64,000 nucleotides of DNA from the NCBI GenBank assembly GCA_936450465.1, contig OW388298.1, positions 4,696,035 to 4,760,034 on the forward strand, written 5' to 3'. The DNA comes from Gibbula magus. Its lineage: Eukaryota; Mollusca; Gastropoda; Trochida; Trochidae. The first letter of the stretch is position 1, and each line of letters begins with the position of its first letter. A program made the translations under genes and the position numbers. The notes under the pieces are model-generated. The model saw only the letters and a list, made by a program, of their open reading frames with translations, had not been told where the DNA came from and did no database searches. Shown here piece after piece: positions 37,950-51,900 of the stretch.

Positions 37950-40900
37950 GGGATCTTATTATGTATCCTTCTAACTAACAGAGTACAACTCGACAGGGAA
38001 CTTATCATGAATCCTTCTAACTAACAGAGTACAACTCGCCAGGGATCTTATCATGTATCCTTCTAACTAAAAGAGTACAACTCGCCAGGGATCTTATCAT
38101 GTATCCTTCTAACTAACAGAGTACAACTCGACAGGGATCTTATTATGTATCCTTCTAACTAACAGAGTACAACTCGACAGGGATCTTATCATGTATCCTT
38201 CTAACTAACAGAGTACAACTCGCCAGGGATCTTATTATGTATCCTTCTAACTAACAGAGTACAACTCGCCAGGGATCTTATCGTGTATCCTTCTAACTAA
38301 CAGAGTACAACTCGCCAGGGATCTTATTATGTATCCTTCTAACTAACAGAGTACAACTCGACAGGGATCTTATTATGTATCCTTCTAACTAACAGAGTAC
38401 AACTCGCCAGGGATCTTATTATGTATCCTTCTATCTAACAGAGTACAACTCGACAGGGATCTTATCATGAATCCTTCTAACTAACAGAGTACAACTCGCC
38501 AGGGATCTTATCATGTATCCTTCTAACTAAAAGAGTACAACTCGCCAGGGATCTTATCATGTATCCTTCTAACTAACAGAGTACAACTCGACAGGGATCT
38601 TATTATGTATCCTTCTAACTAACAGAGTACAACTCGCCAGGGATCTTATTATGTATCCTTCTAACTAACAGAGTACAACTCGACAGGGATCTTATCATGT
38701 ATCCTTCTAACTAACAGAGTACAACTCATCAGGGATCTTATTATGTATCCTTCTAACTAACAGAGTACAACTCGCCAGGGATCTTATTATGTATCCTTCT
38801 AACTAACACAGTACAACTCGACAGGGATCTTATCATGTATCCTTCTAACTAACAGAGTACAACTCGCCAGGGATCTTATTATGTATCCTTCTAACTAACA
38901 GAGTACAACTCGCCAGGGATCTTATTATGTATCCTTCTAACTAACAGAGTACAACTCGACAGGGATCTTATCATGTATCCTTCTAACTAACAGAGTACAA
39001 CTCGACAGGGATCTTATCATGTATCCTTCTAACTAACAGAGTACAACTCGCCAGGGATCTTATTATCTATCCTTCTAACTAACAGAGTACAACTCGACAG
39101 GGATCTTATCATGAATCCTTCTAACTAACAGAGTACAACTCGCCAGGGATCTTATCATGTATCCTTCTAACTAAAAGAGTACAACTCGCCAAGGATCTTA
39201 TCATGTATCCTTCTAACTAACAGAGTACAACTCGACAGGGATCTTGTCATGTATCCTTCTAACTAACAGAGTACAACTCGCCAGGGATCTTATTATGTAT
39301 CCTTCTAACTAACAGAGTACAACTCGACAGGGATCTTATCATGTATCCTTCTAACTAACAGAGTACAACTCGCCAGGGATCTTATTATGTATCCTTCTAA
39401 CTAACAGAGTACAACTCGCCAGGGATCTTATTATGTATCCTTCTAACTAACAGAGTACAACTCGACAGGGATCTTATCATGTATCCTTCTAACTAACAGA
39501 GTACAACTCGAAAGGGATCTTATCATGTATCCTTCTAACTAACAGAGTACAACTCGCCAGGGATCTTATTATGTATCCTTCTAACTAACAGAGTACAACT
39601 CGACAGGGATCTTATCATGTATCCTTCTAACTAACAGAGTACAACTCGCCAGGGATCTTATTATGTATCCTTCTAACTAACAGAGTACAACTCGCCAGGG
39701 ATCTTATCGTGTATCCTTCTAACTAACAGAGTACAACTCGCCAGGGATCTTATTAAGTATCCTTCTAACTAACAGAGTACAACTCGACAGGGATCTTATT
39801 ATGTATCCTTCTAACTAACAGAGTACAACTCGCCAGGGATCTTATTATGTATCCTTCTAACTAACAGAGTACAACTCGACAGGGAACTTATCATGAATCC
39901 TTCTAACTAACAGAGTACAACTCGCCAGGGATCTTATCATGTATCCTTCTAACTAAAAGAGTACAACTCGCCAGGGATCTTATCATGTATCCTTCTAACT
40001 AACAGAGTACAACTCGACAGGGATCTTATTATGTATCCTTCTAACTAACAGAGTACAACTCGCCAGGGATCTTATTATGTATCCTTCTAACTAACAGAGT
40101 ACAACTCGACAGGGATCTTATCATGTATCCTTCTAACTAACAGAGTACAACTCGCCAGGGATCTTATTATGTATCCTTCTAACTAACAGAGTACAACTCG
40201 CCAGGGATCTTATTATGTATCCTTCTAACTAACAGAGTACAACTCGCCAGGGATCTTATTATGTATCCTTCTAACTAACAGAGTACAACTCGACAGGGAT
40301 CTTATCATGTATCCTTCTAACTAACAGAGTACAACTCGCCAGGGATCTTATTATGTATCCTTCTAACTAACAGAGTACAACTCGACAGGGATCTTATCAT
40401 GTATCCTTCTAACTAACAGAGTACAACTCGACAGGGATCTTATCATGTATCCTTCTAACTAACAGAGTACAACTCGCCAGGGATCTTATTATGTATCCTT
40501 CTAACTAACAGAGTACAACTCGACAGGGACCTTATCATGAATCCTTCTAACTAACAGAGTACAACTCGACAGGGATCTTATTATGTATCCTTCTAACTAA
40601 CAGAGTACAACTCGCCAGGGATCTTATTATGTATTCTTCTAACTAACAGAGTACAACTCGACAGGGATCTTATCATGTATCCTTCTAACTAACAGAGTAC
40701 AACTCGCCAGGGATCTTATTATGTATCCTTCTAACTAACAGAGTACAACTCGCCAGGGATCTTATTATGTATCCTTCTAACTAACAGAGTACAACTCGCC
40801 AGGGATCTTATTATGTATCCTTCTAACTAACAGAGTACAACTCGAAAGGGATCTTATCATGTATCCTTCTAACTAACAGAGTACAACTCGAAAGGGATCT

Positions 40901-43900
40901 TATCATGTATCCTTCTAACTAACAGAGTACAACTCGCCAGGGATCTTATTATGTATCCTTCTAACTAACAGAGTACAACTCGACAGGGATCTTATCATGT
41001 ATCCTTCTAACTAACAGAGTACAACTCGACAGGGATCTTATCATGTATCCTTCTAACTAACAGAGTACAACTCGCCAGGGATCTTATTATGTATCCTTCT
41101 AACTAACAGAGTACAACTCGACAGGGATCTTATCATGTATCCTTCTAACTAACAGAGTACAACTCGACAGGGATCTTATCATGTATCCTTCTAACTAACA
41201 GAGTACAACTCGCCAGGGATCTTATTATGTATCCTTCTAACTAACAGAGTACAACTCGACAGGGATCTTATCATGAATCCTTCTAACTAACAGAGTACAA
41301 CTCGACAGGGATCTTATTACGTATCCTTCTAACTAACAGAGTACAACTCGCCAGGGATCTTATTATGTATTCTTCTAACTAACAGAGTACAACTCGACAG
41401 GGATCTTATCATGTATCCTTCTAACTAACAGAGTACAACTCGCCAGGGATCTTATCATGTATCCTTCTAACTAACAGAGTACAACTCGCCAGGGATCTTA
41501 TTATGTATCCTTCTAACTAACAGAGTACAACTCGCCAGGGATCTTATTATGTATCCTTCTAACTAACAGAGTACAACTCGACAGGGATCTTATCATGTAT
41601 CCTTCTAACTAACAGAGTACAACTCGAAAGGGATCTTATCATGTATCCTTCTAACTAACAGAGTACAACTCGACAGGGATCTTATTATGTATCCTTCTAA
41701 CTAACAGAGTACAACTCGACAGGGATCTTATCATGTATCCTTCTAACTAACAGAGTACAACTCGCCAGGGATCTTATTATGTATCCTTCTAACTAACAGA
41801 GTACAACTCGCCAGGGATCTTATCGTGTATCCTTCTAACTAACAGAGTACAACTCGCCAGGGATCTTATTAAGTATCCTTCTAACTAACAGAGTACAACT
41901 CGACAGGGATCTTATTATGTATCCTTCTAACTAACAGAGTACAACTCGCCAGGGATCTTATTATGTATCCTTCTAACTAACAGAGTACAACTCGACAGGG
42001 AACTTATCATGAATCCTTCTAACTAACAGAGTACAACTCGCCAGGGATCTTATTATGTATCCTTCTAACTAACAGAGTACAACTCGACAGGGATCTTATC
42101 ATGTATCCTTCTAACTAACAGAGTACAACTCGACAGGGATCTTATCATGTATCCTTCTAACTAACAGAGTACAACTCGCCAGGGATCTTATTATGTATCC
42201 TTCTAACTAACAGAGTACAACTCGACAGGGACCTTATCATGAATCCTTCTAACTAACAGAGTACAACTCGACAGGGATCTTATTATGTATCCTTCTAACT
42301 AACAGAGTACAACTCGCCAGGGATCTTATTATGTATTCTTCTAACTAACAGAGTACAACTCGACAGGGATCTTATTATGTATCCTTCTAACTAACAGAGT
42401 ACAACTCGCCAGGGATCTTATTATGTATCCTTCTAACTAACAGAGTACAACTCGCCAGGGATCTTATTATGTATCCTTCTAACTAACAGAGTACAACTCG
42501 CCAGGGATCTTATTATGTATCCTTCTAACTAACAGAGTACAACTCGAAAGGGATCTTATCATGTATCCTTCTAACTAACAGAGTACAACTCGAAAGGGAT
42601 CTTATCATGTATCCTTCTAACTAACAGAGTACAACTCGCCAGGGATCTTATTATGTATCCTTCTAACTAACAGAGTACAACTCGACAGGGATCTTATCAT
42701 GTATCCTTCTAACTAACAGAGTACAACTCGACAGGGATCTTATCATGTATCCTTCTAACTAACAGAGTACAACTCGCCAGGGATCTTATTATGTATCCTT
42801 CTAACTAACAGAGTACAACTCGACAGGGATCTTATCATGTATCCTTCTAACTAACAGAGTACAACTCGACAGGGATCTTATCATGTATCCTTCTAACTAA
42901 CAGAGTACAACTCGCCAGGGATCTTATTATGTATCCTTCTAACTAACAGAGTACAACTCGACAGGGATCTTATCATGAATCCTTCTAACTAACAGAGTAC
43001 AACTCGACAGGGATCTTATTACGTATCCTTCTAACTAACAGAGTACAACTCGCCAGGGATCTTATTATGTATTCTTCTAACTAACAGAGTACAACTCGAC
43101 AGGGATCTTATCATGTATCCTTCTAACTAACAGAGTACAACTCGCCAGGGATCTTATTATGTATCCTTCTAACTAACAGAGTACAACTCGCCAGGGATCT
43201 TATTATGTATCCTTCTAACTAACAGAGTACAACTCGCCAGGGATCTTATTATGTATCCTTCTAACTAACAGAGTACAACTCGACAGGGATCTTATCATGT
43301 ATCCTTCTAACTAACAGAGTACAACTCGAAAGGGATCTTATCATGTATCCTTCTAACTAACAGAGTACAACTCGACAGGGATCTTATTATGTATCCTTCT
43401 AACTAACAGAGTACAACTCGACAGGGATCTTATCATGTATCCTTCTAACTAACAGAGTACAACTCGCCAGGGATCTTATTATGTATCCTTCTAACTAACA
43501 GAGTACAACTCGCCAGGGATCTTATCGTGTATCCTTCTAACTAACAGAGTACAACTCGCCAGGGATCTTATTAAGTATCCTTCTAACTAACAGAGTACAA
43601 CTCGACAGGGATCTTATTATGTATCCTTCTAACTAACAGAGTACAACTCGCCAGGGATCTTATTATGTATCCTTCTAACTAACAGAGTACAACTCGACAG
43701 GGAACTTATCATGAATCCTTCTAACTAACAGAGTACAACTCGCCAGGGATCTTATCATGTATCCTTCTAACTAAAAGAGTACAACTCGCCAGGGATCTTA
43801 TCATGTATCCTTCTAACTAACAGAGTACAACTCGACAGGGATCTTATTATGTATCCTTCTAACTAACAGAGTACAACTCGCCAGGGATCTTATTATGTAT

Positions 43901-46190
43901 CCTTCTAACTAACAGAGTACAACTCGACAGGGATCTTATCATGTATCCTTCTAACTAACAGAGTACAACTCGCCAGGGATCTTATTATGTATCCTTCTAA
44001 CTAACAGAGTACAACTCGCCAGGGATCTTATTATGTATCCTTCTAACTAACAGAGTACAACTCGCCAGGGATCTTATTATGTATCCTTCTAACTAACAGA
44101 GTACAACTCGACAGGGATCTTATCATGTATCCTTCTAACTAACAGAGTACAACTCGCCAGGGATCTTATTATGTATCCTTCTAACTAACAGAGTACAACT
44201 CGACAGGGATCTTATCATGTATCCTTCTAACTAACAGAGTACAACTCGACAGGGATCTTATCATGTATCCTTCTAACTAACAGAGTACAACTCGCCAGGG
44301 ATCTTATTATGTATCCTTCTAACTAACAGAGTACAACTCGACAGGGATCTTATCATGAATCCTTCTAACTAACAGAGTACAACTCGACAGGGATCTTATT
44401 ATGTATCCTTCTAACTAACAGAGTACAACTCGCCAGGGATCTTATTATGTATCCTTCTAACTAACAGAGTACAACTCGACAGGGATCTTATCATGTATCC
44501 TTCTAACTAACAGAGTACAACTCGCCAGGGATCTTATTATGTATCCTTCTAACTAACAGAGTACAACTCGCCAGGGATCTTATTATGTATCCTTCTAACT
44601 AACAGAGTACAACTCGCCAGGGATCTTATTATGTATCCTTCTAACTAACAGAGTACAACTCGACAGGGATCTTATCATGTATCCTTCTAACTAACAGAGT
44701 ACAACTCGACAGGGATCTTATTATGTATCCTTCTAACTAACAGAGTACAACTCGCCAGGGATCTTATTATGTATCCTTCTAACTAACAGAGTACAACTCG
44801 CCAGGGATCTTATTATGTATCCTTCTAACTAACAGAGTACAACTCGACAGGGATCTTATCATGTATCCTTCTAACTAACAGAGTACAACTCGCCAGGGAT
44901 CTTATTATGTATCCTTCTAACTAACAGAGTACAACTCGACAGGGATCTTATCATGTATCCTTCTAACTAACAGAGTACAACTCGACAGGGATCTTATCAT
45001 GTATCCTTCTAACTAACAGAGTACAACTCGCCAGGGATCTTATTATGTATCCTTCTAACTAACAGAGTACAACTCGACAGGGATCTTATCGTGTATCCTT
45101 CTAACTAACAGAGTACAAATCGCCAGGGATCTTATTATGTATCCTTCTAACTAACAGAGTACAACTCGACAGGGATCTTATCGTGTATCCTTCTAACTAA
45201 CAGAGTACAACTCGCCAGGGATCTTATTATGTATCCTTCTAACTAACAGAGTACAACTCGACAGGGATCTTATCATGTATCCTTCTAACTAACAGAGTAC
45301 AACTCGACAGGGATCTTATCATGTATCCTTCTAACTAACAGAGTACAACTCGCCAGGGATCTTATCATGTATCCTTCTAACTAACAGAGTACAACTCGAC
45401 AGGGATCTTATCATGTATCCTTCTAACTAACAGAGTACAACTCGCCAGGGATCTTATCATGTATCCTTCTAACTAACAGAGTACAACTCGACAGGGATCT
45501 TATCATGTATCCTTCTAACTAACAGAGTACAACTCGCCAGGGATCTTCTCATGTATCTTTCTAACTAACAGAGCACAAAACGCCAGGGATCTTATTATGT
45601 ATCCTTCTAACTAACAGAGTACAACTCGCCAGGGATCTTATTATGTATCCTTCTAACTAACAGAGTACAACTCGACATGGATCTTATCATGTATCCTTCT
45701 AACTAACAGAGTACAACTCGACAGGGATCTTATCATGTATCCTTCTAACTAACAGAGTACAACTCGCCAGGGATCTTATTATGTATCCTTCTAACCAACA
45801 GAGTACAACTCGACAGGGATCTTATCATGATTCCTTCTAACTAACAGAGTACAACTCGCCAGGGATCTTATCATGTATCCTTCTAACTAAAAGAGTACAA
45901 CTCGCCAGGGATCTTATCATGTATCCTTCTAACTAACAGAGTACAACTCGACAGGGATCTTATTATGTATCCTTCTAACTAACAGAGTACAACTCGCCAG
46001 GGATCTTATTATGTATCCTTCTAACTAACAGAGTACAACTCGACAGGGATCTTATCATGTATCCTTCTAACTAACAGAGTACAACTCGCCAGGGATCGTA
46101 TCATGTATCCTTCTAACTAACAGAGTACAACTCGCCAGGGATCTTATTATGTATCCTTCTAACTAACAGAGTACAACTCGACAGGGAACT
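37950..46190. repeat. Block series with 41-, 46-, 37- and 54-monomer spacings
   Basis: A GGAAC-plus-GAATCC monomer recurs at 37997, 39883, 41999, 43701 and 46185. Spacings are 1,886, 2,116, 1,702 and 2,484 bp, that is 41, 46, 37 and 54 monomers. A TTAAG monomer at 39753, 41869 and 43571 repeats the 46 and 37 spacings. The blocks share content but not length, which suggests internal gain and loss after duplication. Confidence 0.75.
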
Positions 46191-48900
46191 TATCATGAAT
46201 CCTTCTAACTAACAGAGTACAACTCGCCAGGGATCTTATCATGTATCCTTCTAACTAAAAGAGTACAACTCGCCAGGGATCTTATCATGTATCCTTCTAA
46301 CTAACAGAGTACAACTCGACAGGGATCTTATTATGTATCCTTCTAACTAACAGAGTACAACTCGCCAGGGATCTTATTATGTATCCTTCTAACTAACAGA
46401 GTACAACTCGACAGGGATCTTATCATGTATCCTTCTAACTAACAGAGTACAACTCGCCAGGGATCTTATTATGTATCCTTCTAACTAACAGAGTACAACT
46501 CGCCAGGGATCTTATTATGTATCCTTCTAACTAACAGAGTACAACTCGCCAGGGATCTTATTATGTATCCTTCTAACTAACAGAGTACAACTCGACAGGG
46601 ATCTTATCATGTATCCTTCTAACTAACAGAGTACAACTCGCCAGGGATCTTATTATGTATCCTTCTAACTAACAGAGTACAACTCGACAGGGATCTTATC
46701 ATGTATCCTTCTAACTAACAGAGTACAACTCGACAGGGATCTTATCATGTATCCTTCTAACTAACAGAGTACAACTCGCCAGGGATCTTATTATGTATCC
46801 TTCTAACTAACAGAGTACAACTCGACAGGGATCTTATCATGAATCCTTCTAACTAACAGAGTACAACTCGACAGGGATCTTATTATGTATCCTTCTAACT
46901 AACAGAGTACAACTCGCCAGGGATCTTATTATGTATTCTTCTAACTAACAGAGTACAACTCGACAGGGATCTTATCATGTATCCTTCTAACTAACAGAGT
47001 ACAACTCGCCAGGGATCTTATTATGTATCCTTCTAACTAACAGAGTACAACTCGCCAGGGATCTTATTATGTATCCTTCTAACTAACAGAGTACAACTCG
47101 CCAGGGATCTTATTATGTATCCTTCTAACTAACAGAGTACAACTCGACAGGGATCTTATCATGTATCCTTCTAACTAACAGAGTACAACTCGACAGGGAT
47201 CTTATTATGTATCCTTCTAACTAACAGAGTACAACTCGCCAGGGATCTTATTATGTATCCTTCTAACTAACAGAGTACAACTCGCCAGGGATCTTATTAT
47301 GTATCCTTCTAACTAACAGAGTACAACTCGACAGGGATCTTATCATGTATCCTTCTAACTAACAGAGTACAACTCGCCAGGGATCTTATTATGTATCCTT
47401 CTAACTAACAGAGTACAACTCGACAGGGATCTTATCATGTATCCTTCTAACTAACAGAGTACAACTCGACAGGGATCTTATCATGTATCCTTCTAACTAA
47501 CAGAGTACAACTCGCCAGGGATCTTATTATGTATCCTTCTAACTAACAGAGTACAACTCGACAGGGATCTTATCGTGTATCCTTCTAACTAACAGAGTAC
47601 AAATCGCCAGGGATCTTATTATGTATCCTTCTAACTAACAGAGTACAACTCGACAGGGATCTTATCGTGTATCCTTCTAACTAACAGAGTACAACTCGCC
47701 AGGGATCTTATTATGTATCCTTCTAACTAACAGAGTACAACTCGACAGGGATCTTATCATGTATCCTTCTAACTAACAGAGTACAACTCGACAGGGATCT
47801 TATCATGTATCCTTCTAACTAACAGAGTACAACTCGCCAGGTATCTTATCATGTATCCTTCTAACTAACAGAGTACAACTCGACAGGGATCTTATCATGT
47901 ATCCTTCTAACTAACAGAGTACAACTCGCCAGGGATCTTATCATGTATCCTTCTAACTAACAGAGTACAACTCGACAGGGATCTTATCATGTATCCTTCT
48001 AACTAACAGAGTACAACTCGCCAGGGATCTTCTCATGTATCTTTCTAACTAACAGAGCACAAAACGCCAGGGATCTTATTATGTATCCTTCTAACTAACA
48101 GAGTACAACTCGCCAGGGATCTTATTATGTATCCTTCTAACTAACAGAGTACAACTCGACATGGATCTTATCATGTATCCTTCTAACTAACAGAGTACAA
48201 CTCGACAGGGATCTTATCATGTATCCTTCTAACTAACAGAGTACAACTCGCCAGGGATCTTATTATGTATCCTTCTAACTAACAGAGTACAACTCGACAG
48301 GGATCTTATCATGATTCCTTCTAACTAACAGAGTACAACTCGCCAGGGATCTTATCATGTATCCTTCTAACTAAAAGAGTACAACTCGCCAGGGATCTTA
48401 TCATGTATCCTTCTAACTAACAGAGTACAACTCGACAGGGATCTTATTATGTATCCTTCTAACTAACAGAGTACAACTCGCCAGGGATCTTATTATGTAT
48501 CCTTCTAACTAACAGAGTACAACTCGACAGGGATCTTATCATGTATCCTTCTAACTAACAGAGTACAACTCGCCAGGGATCGTATCATGTATCCTTCTAA
48601 CTAACAGAGTACAACTCGACAGGGATCTTATCATGTATCCTTCTAACTAACAGAGTACAACTCGCCAGGGATCTTATCATGTATCCTTCTAACTAACAGA
48701 GTACAACTCGCCAGGGATCTTATCATGTATCCTTCTAACTAACAGAGTACAACTCGACAGGGATCTTATCATGTATCCTTCTAACTAACAGAGTACAACT
48801 CGCCAGGGATCTTCTCATGTATCTTTCTAACTAACAGAGCACAAAACGCCAGGGATCTTATTATGTATCCTTCTAACTAACAGAGTACAACTCGCCAGGG
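43560..48900. repeat. 54-monomer (2,484-bp) higher-order repeat, second occurrence, with a 17-mer partial copy
   Basis: Markers shift by 2,484 bp: GGAAC 43701 to 46185, AAATCGCC 45117 to 47601, GAGCACAAAACG 45571 to 48055, and GATTCC 45829 to 48313. The last two recur a further 782 bp (17 monomers) along, at 48837 and 49095. This 54-mer shares no rare markers with the one at 13-18 kb, so the equal length may be chance. Confidence 0.8.
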
Positions 48901-51900
48901 ATCTTATTATGTATCCTTCTAACTAACAGAGTACAACTCGACAGGGATCTTATCATGTATCCTTCTAACTAACAGAGTACAACTCGACAGGGATCTTATC
49001 ATGTATCCTTCTAACTAACAGAGTACAACTCGCCAGGGATCTTATTATGTATCCTTCTAACTAACAGAGTACAACTCGACAGGGATCTTATCCTGATTCC
49101 TTCTAACTAACAGAGTACAACTCGCCAGGGATCTTATCATGTATCCTTCTAACTAAAAGAGTACAACTCGCCAGGGATCTTATCATGTATCCTTCTAACT
49201 AACAGAGTACAACTCGACAGGGATCTTATTATGTATCCTTCTAACTAACAGAGTACAACTCGCCAGGGATCTTATTATGTATCCTTCTAACTAACAGAGT
49301 ACAACTCGACAGGGATCTTATCATGTATCCTTCTAACTAACAGAGTACAACTCGCCAGGGATCTTATTATGTATCCTTCTAACTAACAGAGTACAACTCG
49401 CCAGGGATCTTATTATGTATCCTTCTAACTAACAGAGTACAATTCGCCAGGGATCTTATTATGTATCCTTCTAACTAACAGAGTACAACTCGACAGGGAT
49501 CTTATCATGTATCCTTCTAACTAACAGAGTACAACTCGCCAGGGATCTTATTATGTATCCTTCTAACTAACAGAGTACAACTCGCCAGGGATCTTATTAT
49601 GTATCCTTCTAACTAACAGAGTACAACTCGACAGGGATCGTATTATGTATCCTTCTAACTAACAGAGTACAACTCGACAGGGATCTTATCATGTATCCTT
49701 CTAACTAACAGAGTACAACTCGCCAGGGATCTTATTATGTATCCTTCTAACTAACAGAGTACAACTCGACAGGGATCTTATCATGTATCCTTCTAACTAA
49801 CAGAGTACAACTCGACAGGGATCTTATCATGTATCCTTCTAACTAACAGAGTACAACTCGCAAGGGATCTTATTATGTATCCTTCTAACTAACAGAGTAC
49901 AACTCGACAGGGATCTTATCGTGTATCCTTCTAACTAACAGAGTACAACTCGCCAGGGATCTTATTATGTATCCTTCTAACTAACAGAGTACAACTCGAC
50001 AGGGATCTTATCATGTATCCTTCTAACTAACAGAGTACAACTCGACAGGGATCTTATCATGTATCCTTCTAACTAACAGAGTACAACTCGCCAGGTATCT
50101 TATCATGTATCCTTCTAACTAACAGAGTACAACTCGACAGGGATCTTATCATGTATCCTTCTAACTAACAGAGTACAACTCGCCAGGGATCTTATCATGT
50201 ATCCTTCTAACTAACAGAGTACAACTCGACAGGGATCTTATCATGTATCCTTCTAACTAACAGAGTACAACTCGACAGGGATCTTATCGTGTATCCTTCT
50301 AACTAACAGAGTACAACTCGCCAGGGATCTTATTATGTATCCTTCTAACTAACAGAGTACAACTCGACAGGGATCTTATCGTGTATCCTTCTAACTAACA
50401 GAGTACAACTCGACAGGGATCTTATTATGTATCCTTCTAACTAACAGAGTACAACTCGACAGGGATCTTATCATGTATCCTTCTAACTAACAGAGTACAA
50501 CTCGCCAGGGATCTTATTATGTATCCTTCTAACTAACAGAGTACAACTCGACAGGGATCTTATCATGTATCCTTCTAACTAACAGAGTACAACTCGACAG
50601 GGATCTTATCATGTATCCTTCTAACTAACAGAGTACAACTCGCCAGGGATCTTATTATGTATCCTTCTAACTAACAGAGTACAACTCGACAGGGATCTTA
50701 TCGTGTATCCTTCTAACTAACAGAGTACAACTCGCCAGGGATCTTATTATGTATCCTTCTAACTAACAGAGTACAACTCGACAGGGATCTTATCATGTAT
50801 CCTTCTAACTAACAGAGTACAACTCGACAGGGATCTTATCATGTATCCTTCTAACTAACAGAGTACAACTCGCCAGGTATCTTATCATGTATCCTTCTAA
50901 CTAACAGAGTACAACTCGACAGGGATCTTATCATGTATCCTTCTAACTAACAGAGTACAACTCGCCAGGGATCTTATCATGTATCCTTCTAACTAACAGA
51001 GTACAACTCGACAGGGATCTTATCATGTATCCTTCTAACTAACAGAGTACAACTCGACAGGGATCTTATCGTGTATCCTTCTAACTAACAGAGTACAACT
51101 CGCCAGGGATCTTATCATGTATCCTTCTAACTAACAGAGTACAACTCGACAGGGATCTTATCGTGTATCCTTCTAACTAACAGAGTACAACTCGCCAGGG
51201 ATCTTATTATGTATCCTTCTAACTAACAGAGTACAACTCGCCAGGGATCTTATTATGTATCCTTCTAACTAACAGAGTACAACTCGACAGGGATCTTATC
51301 ATGTATCCTTCTAACTAACAGAGTACAACTCGCCAGGGATCTTATTATGTATCCTTCTAACTAACAGAGTACAACTCGACAGGGATCTTATTATGTATCC
51401 TTCTAACTAACAGAGTACATCTCGCCAGGGATCTTATTATGTATCCTTCTAACTAACAGAGTACAACTCGCCAGGGATCTTATTATGTATCCTTCTAACT
51501 AACAGAGTACAACTCGACAGGGATCTTATTATGTATCCTTCTAACTAACAGAGTACAACTCGACAGGGATCTTATCATGTATCCTTCTAACTAACAGAGT
51601 ACAACTCGACAGGGATCTTATCATGTATCCTTCTAACTAACAGAGTACAACTCGCCAGGTATCTTATCATGTATCCTTCTAACTAACAGAGTACAACTCG
51701 CCAGGGATCTTATCATGTATCCTTCTAACTAACAGAGTACAACTCGACAGGGATCTTATTATGTATCCTTCTAACTAACAGAGTACAACTCGACAGGGAT
51801 CTTATCATGTATCCTTCTAACTAACAGAGTACAACTCGCCAGGGATCTTATTATGTATCCTTCTAACTAACAGAGTACAACTCGACAGGGATCTTATCGT

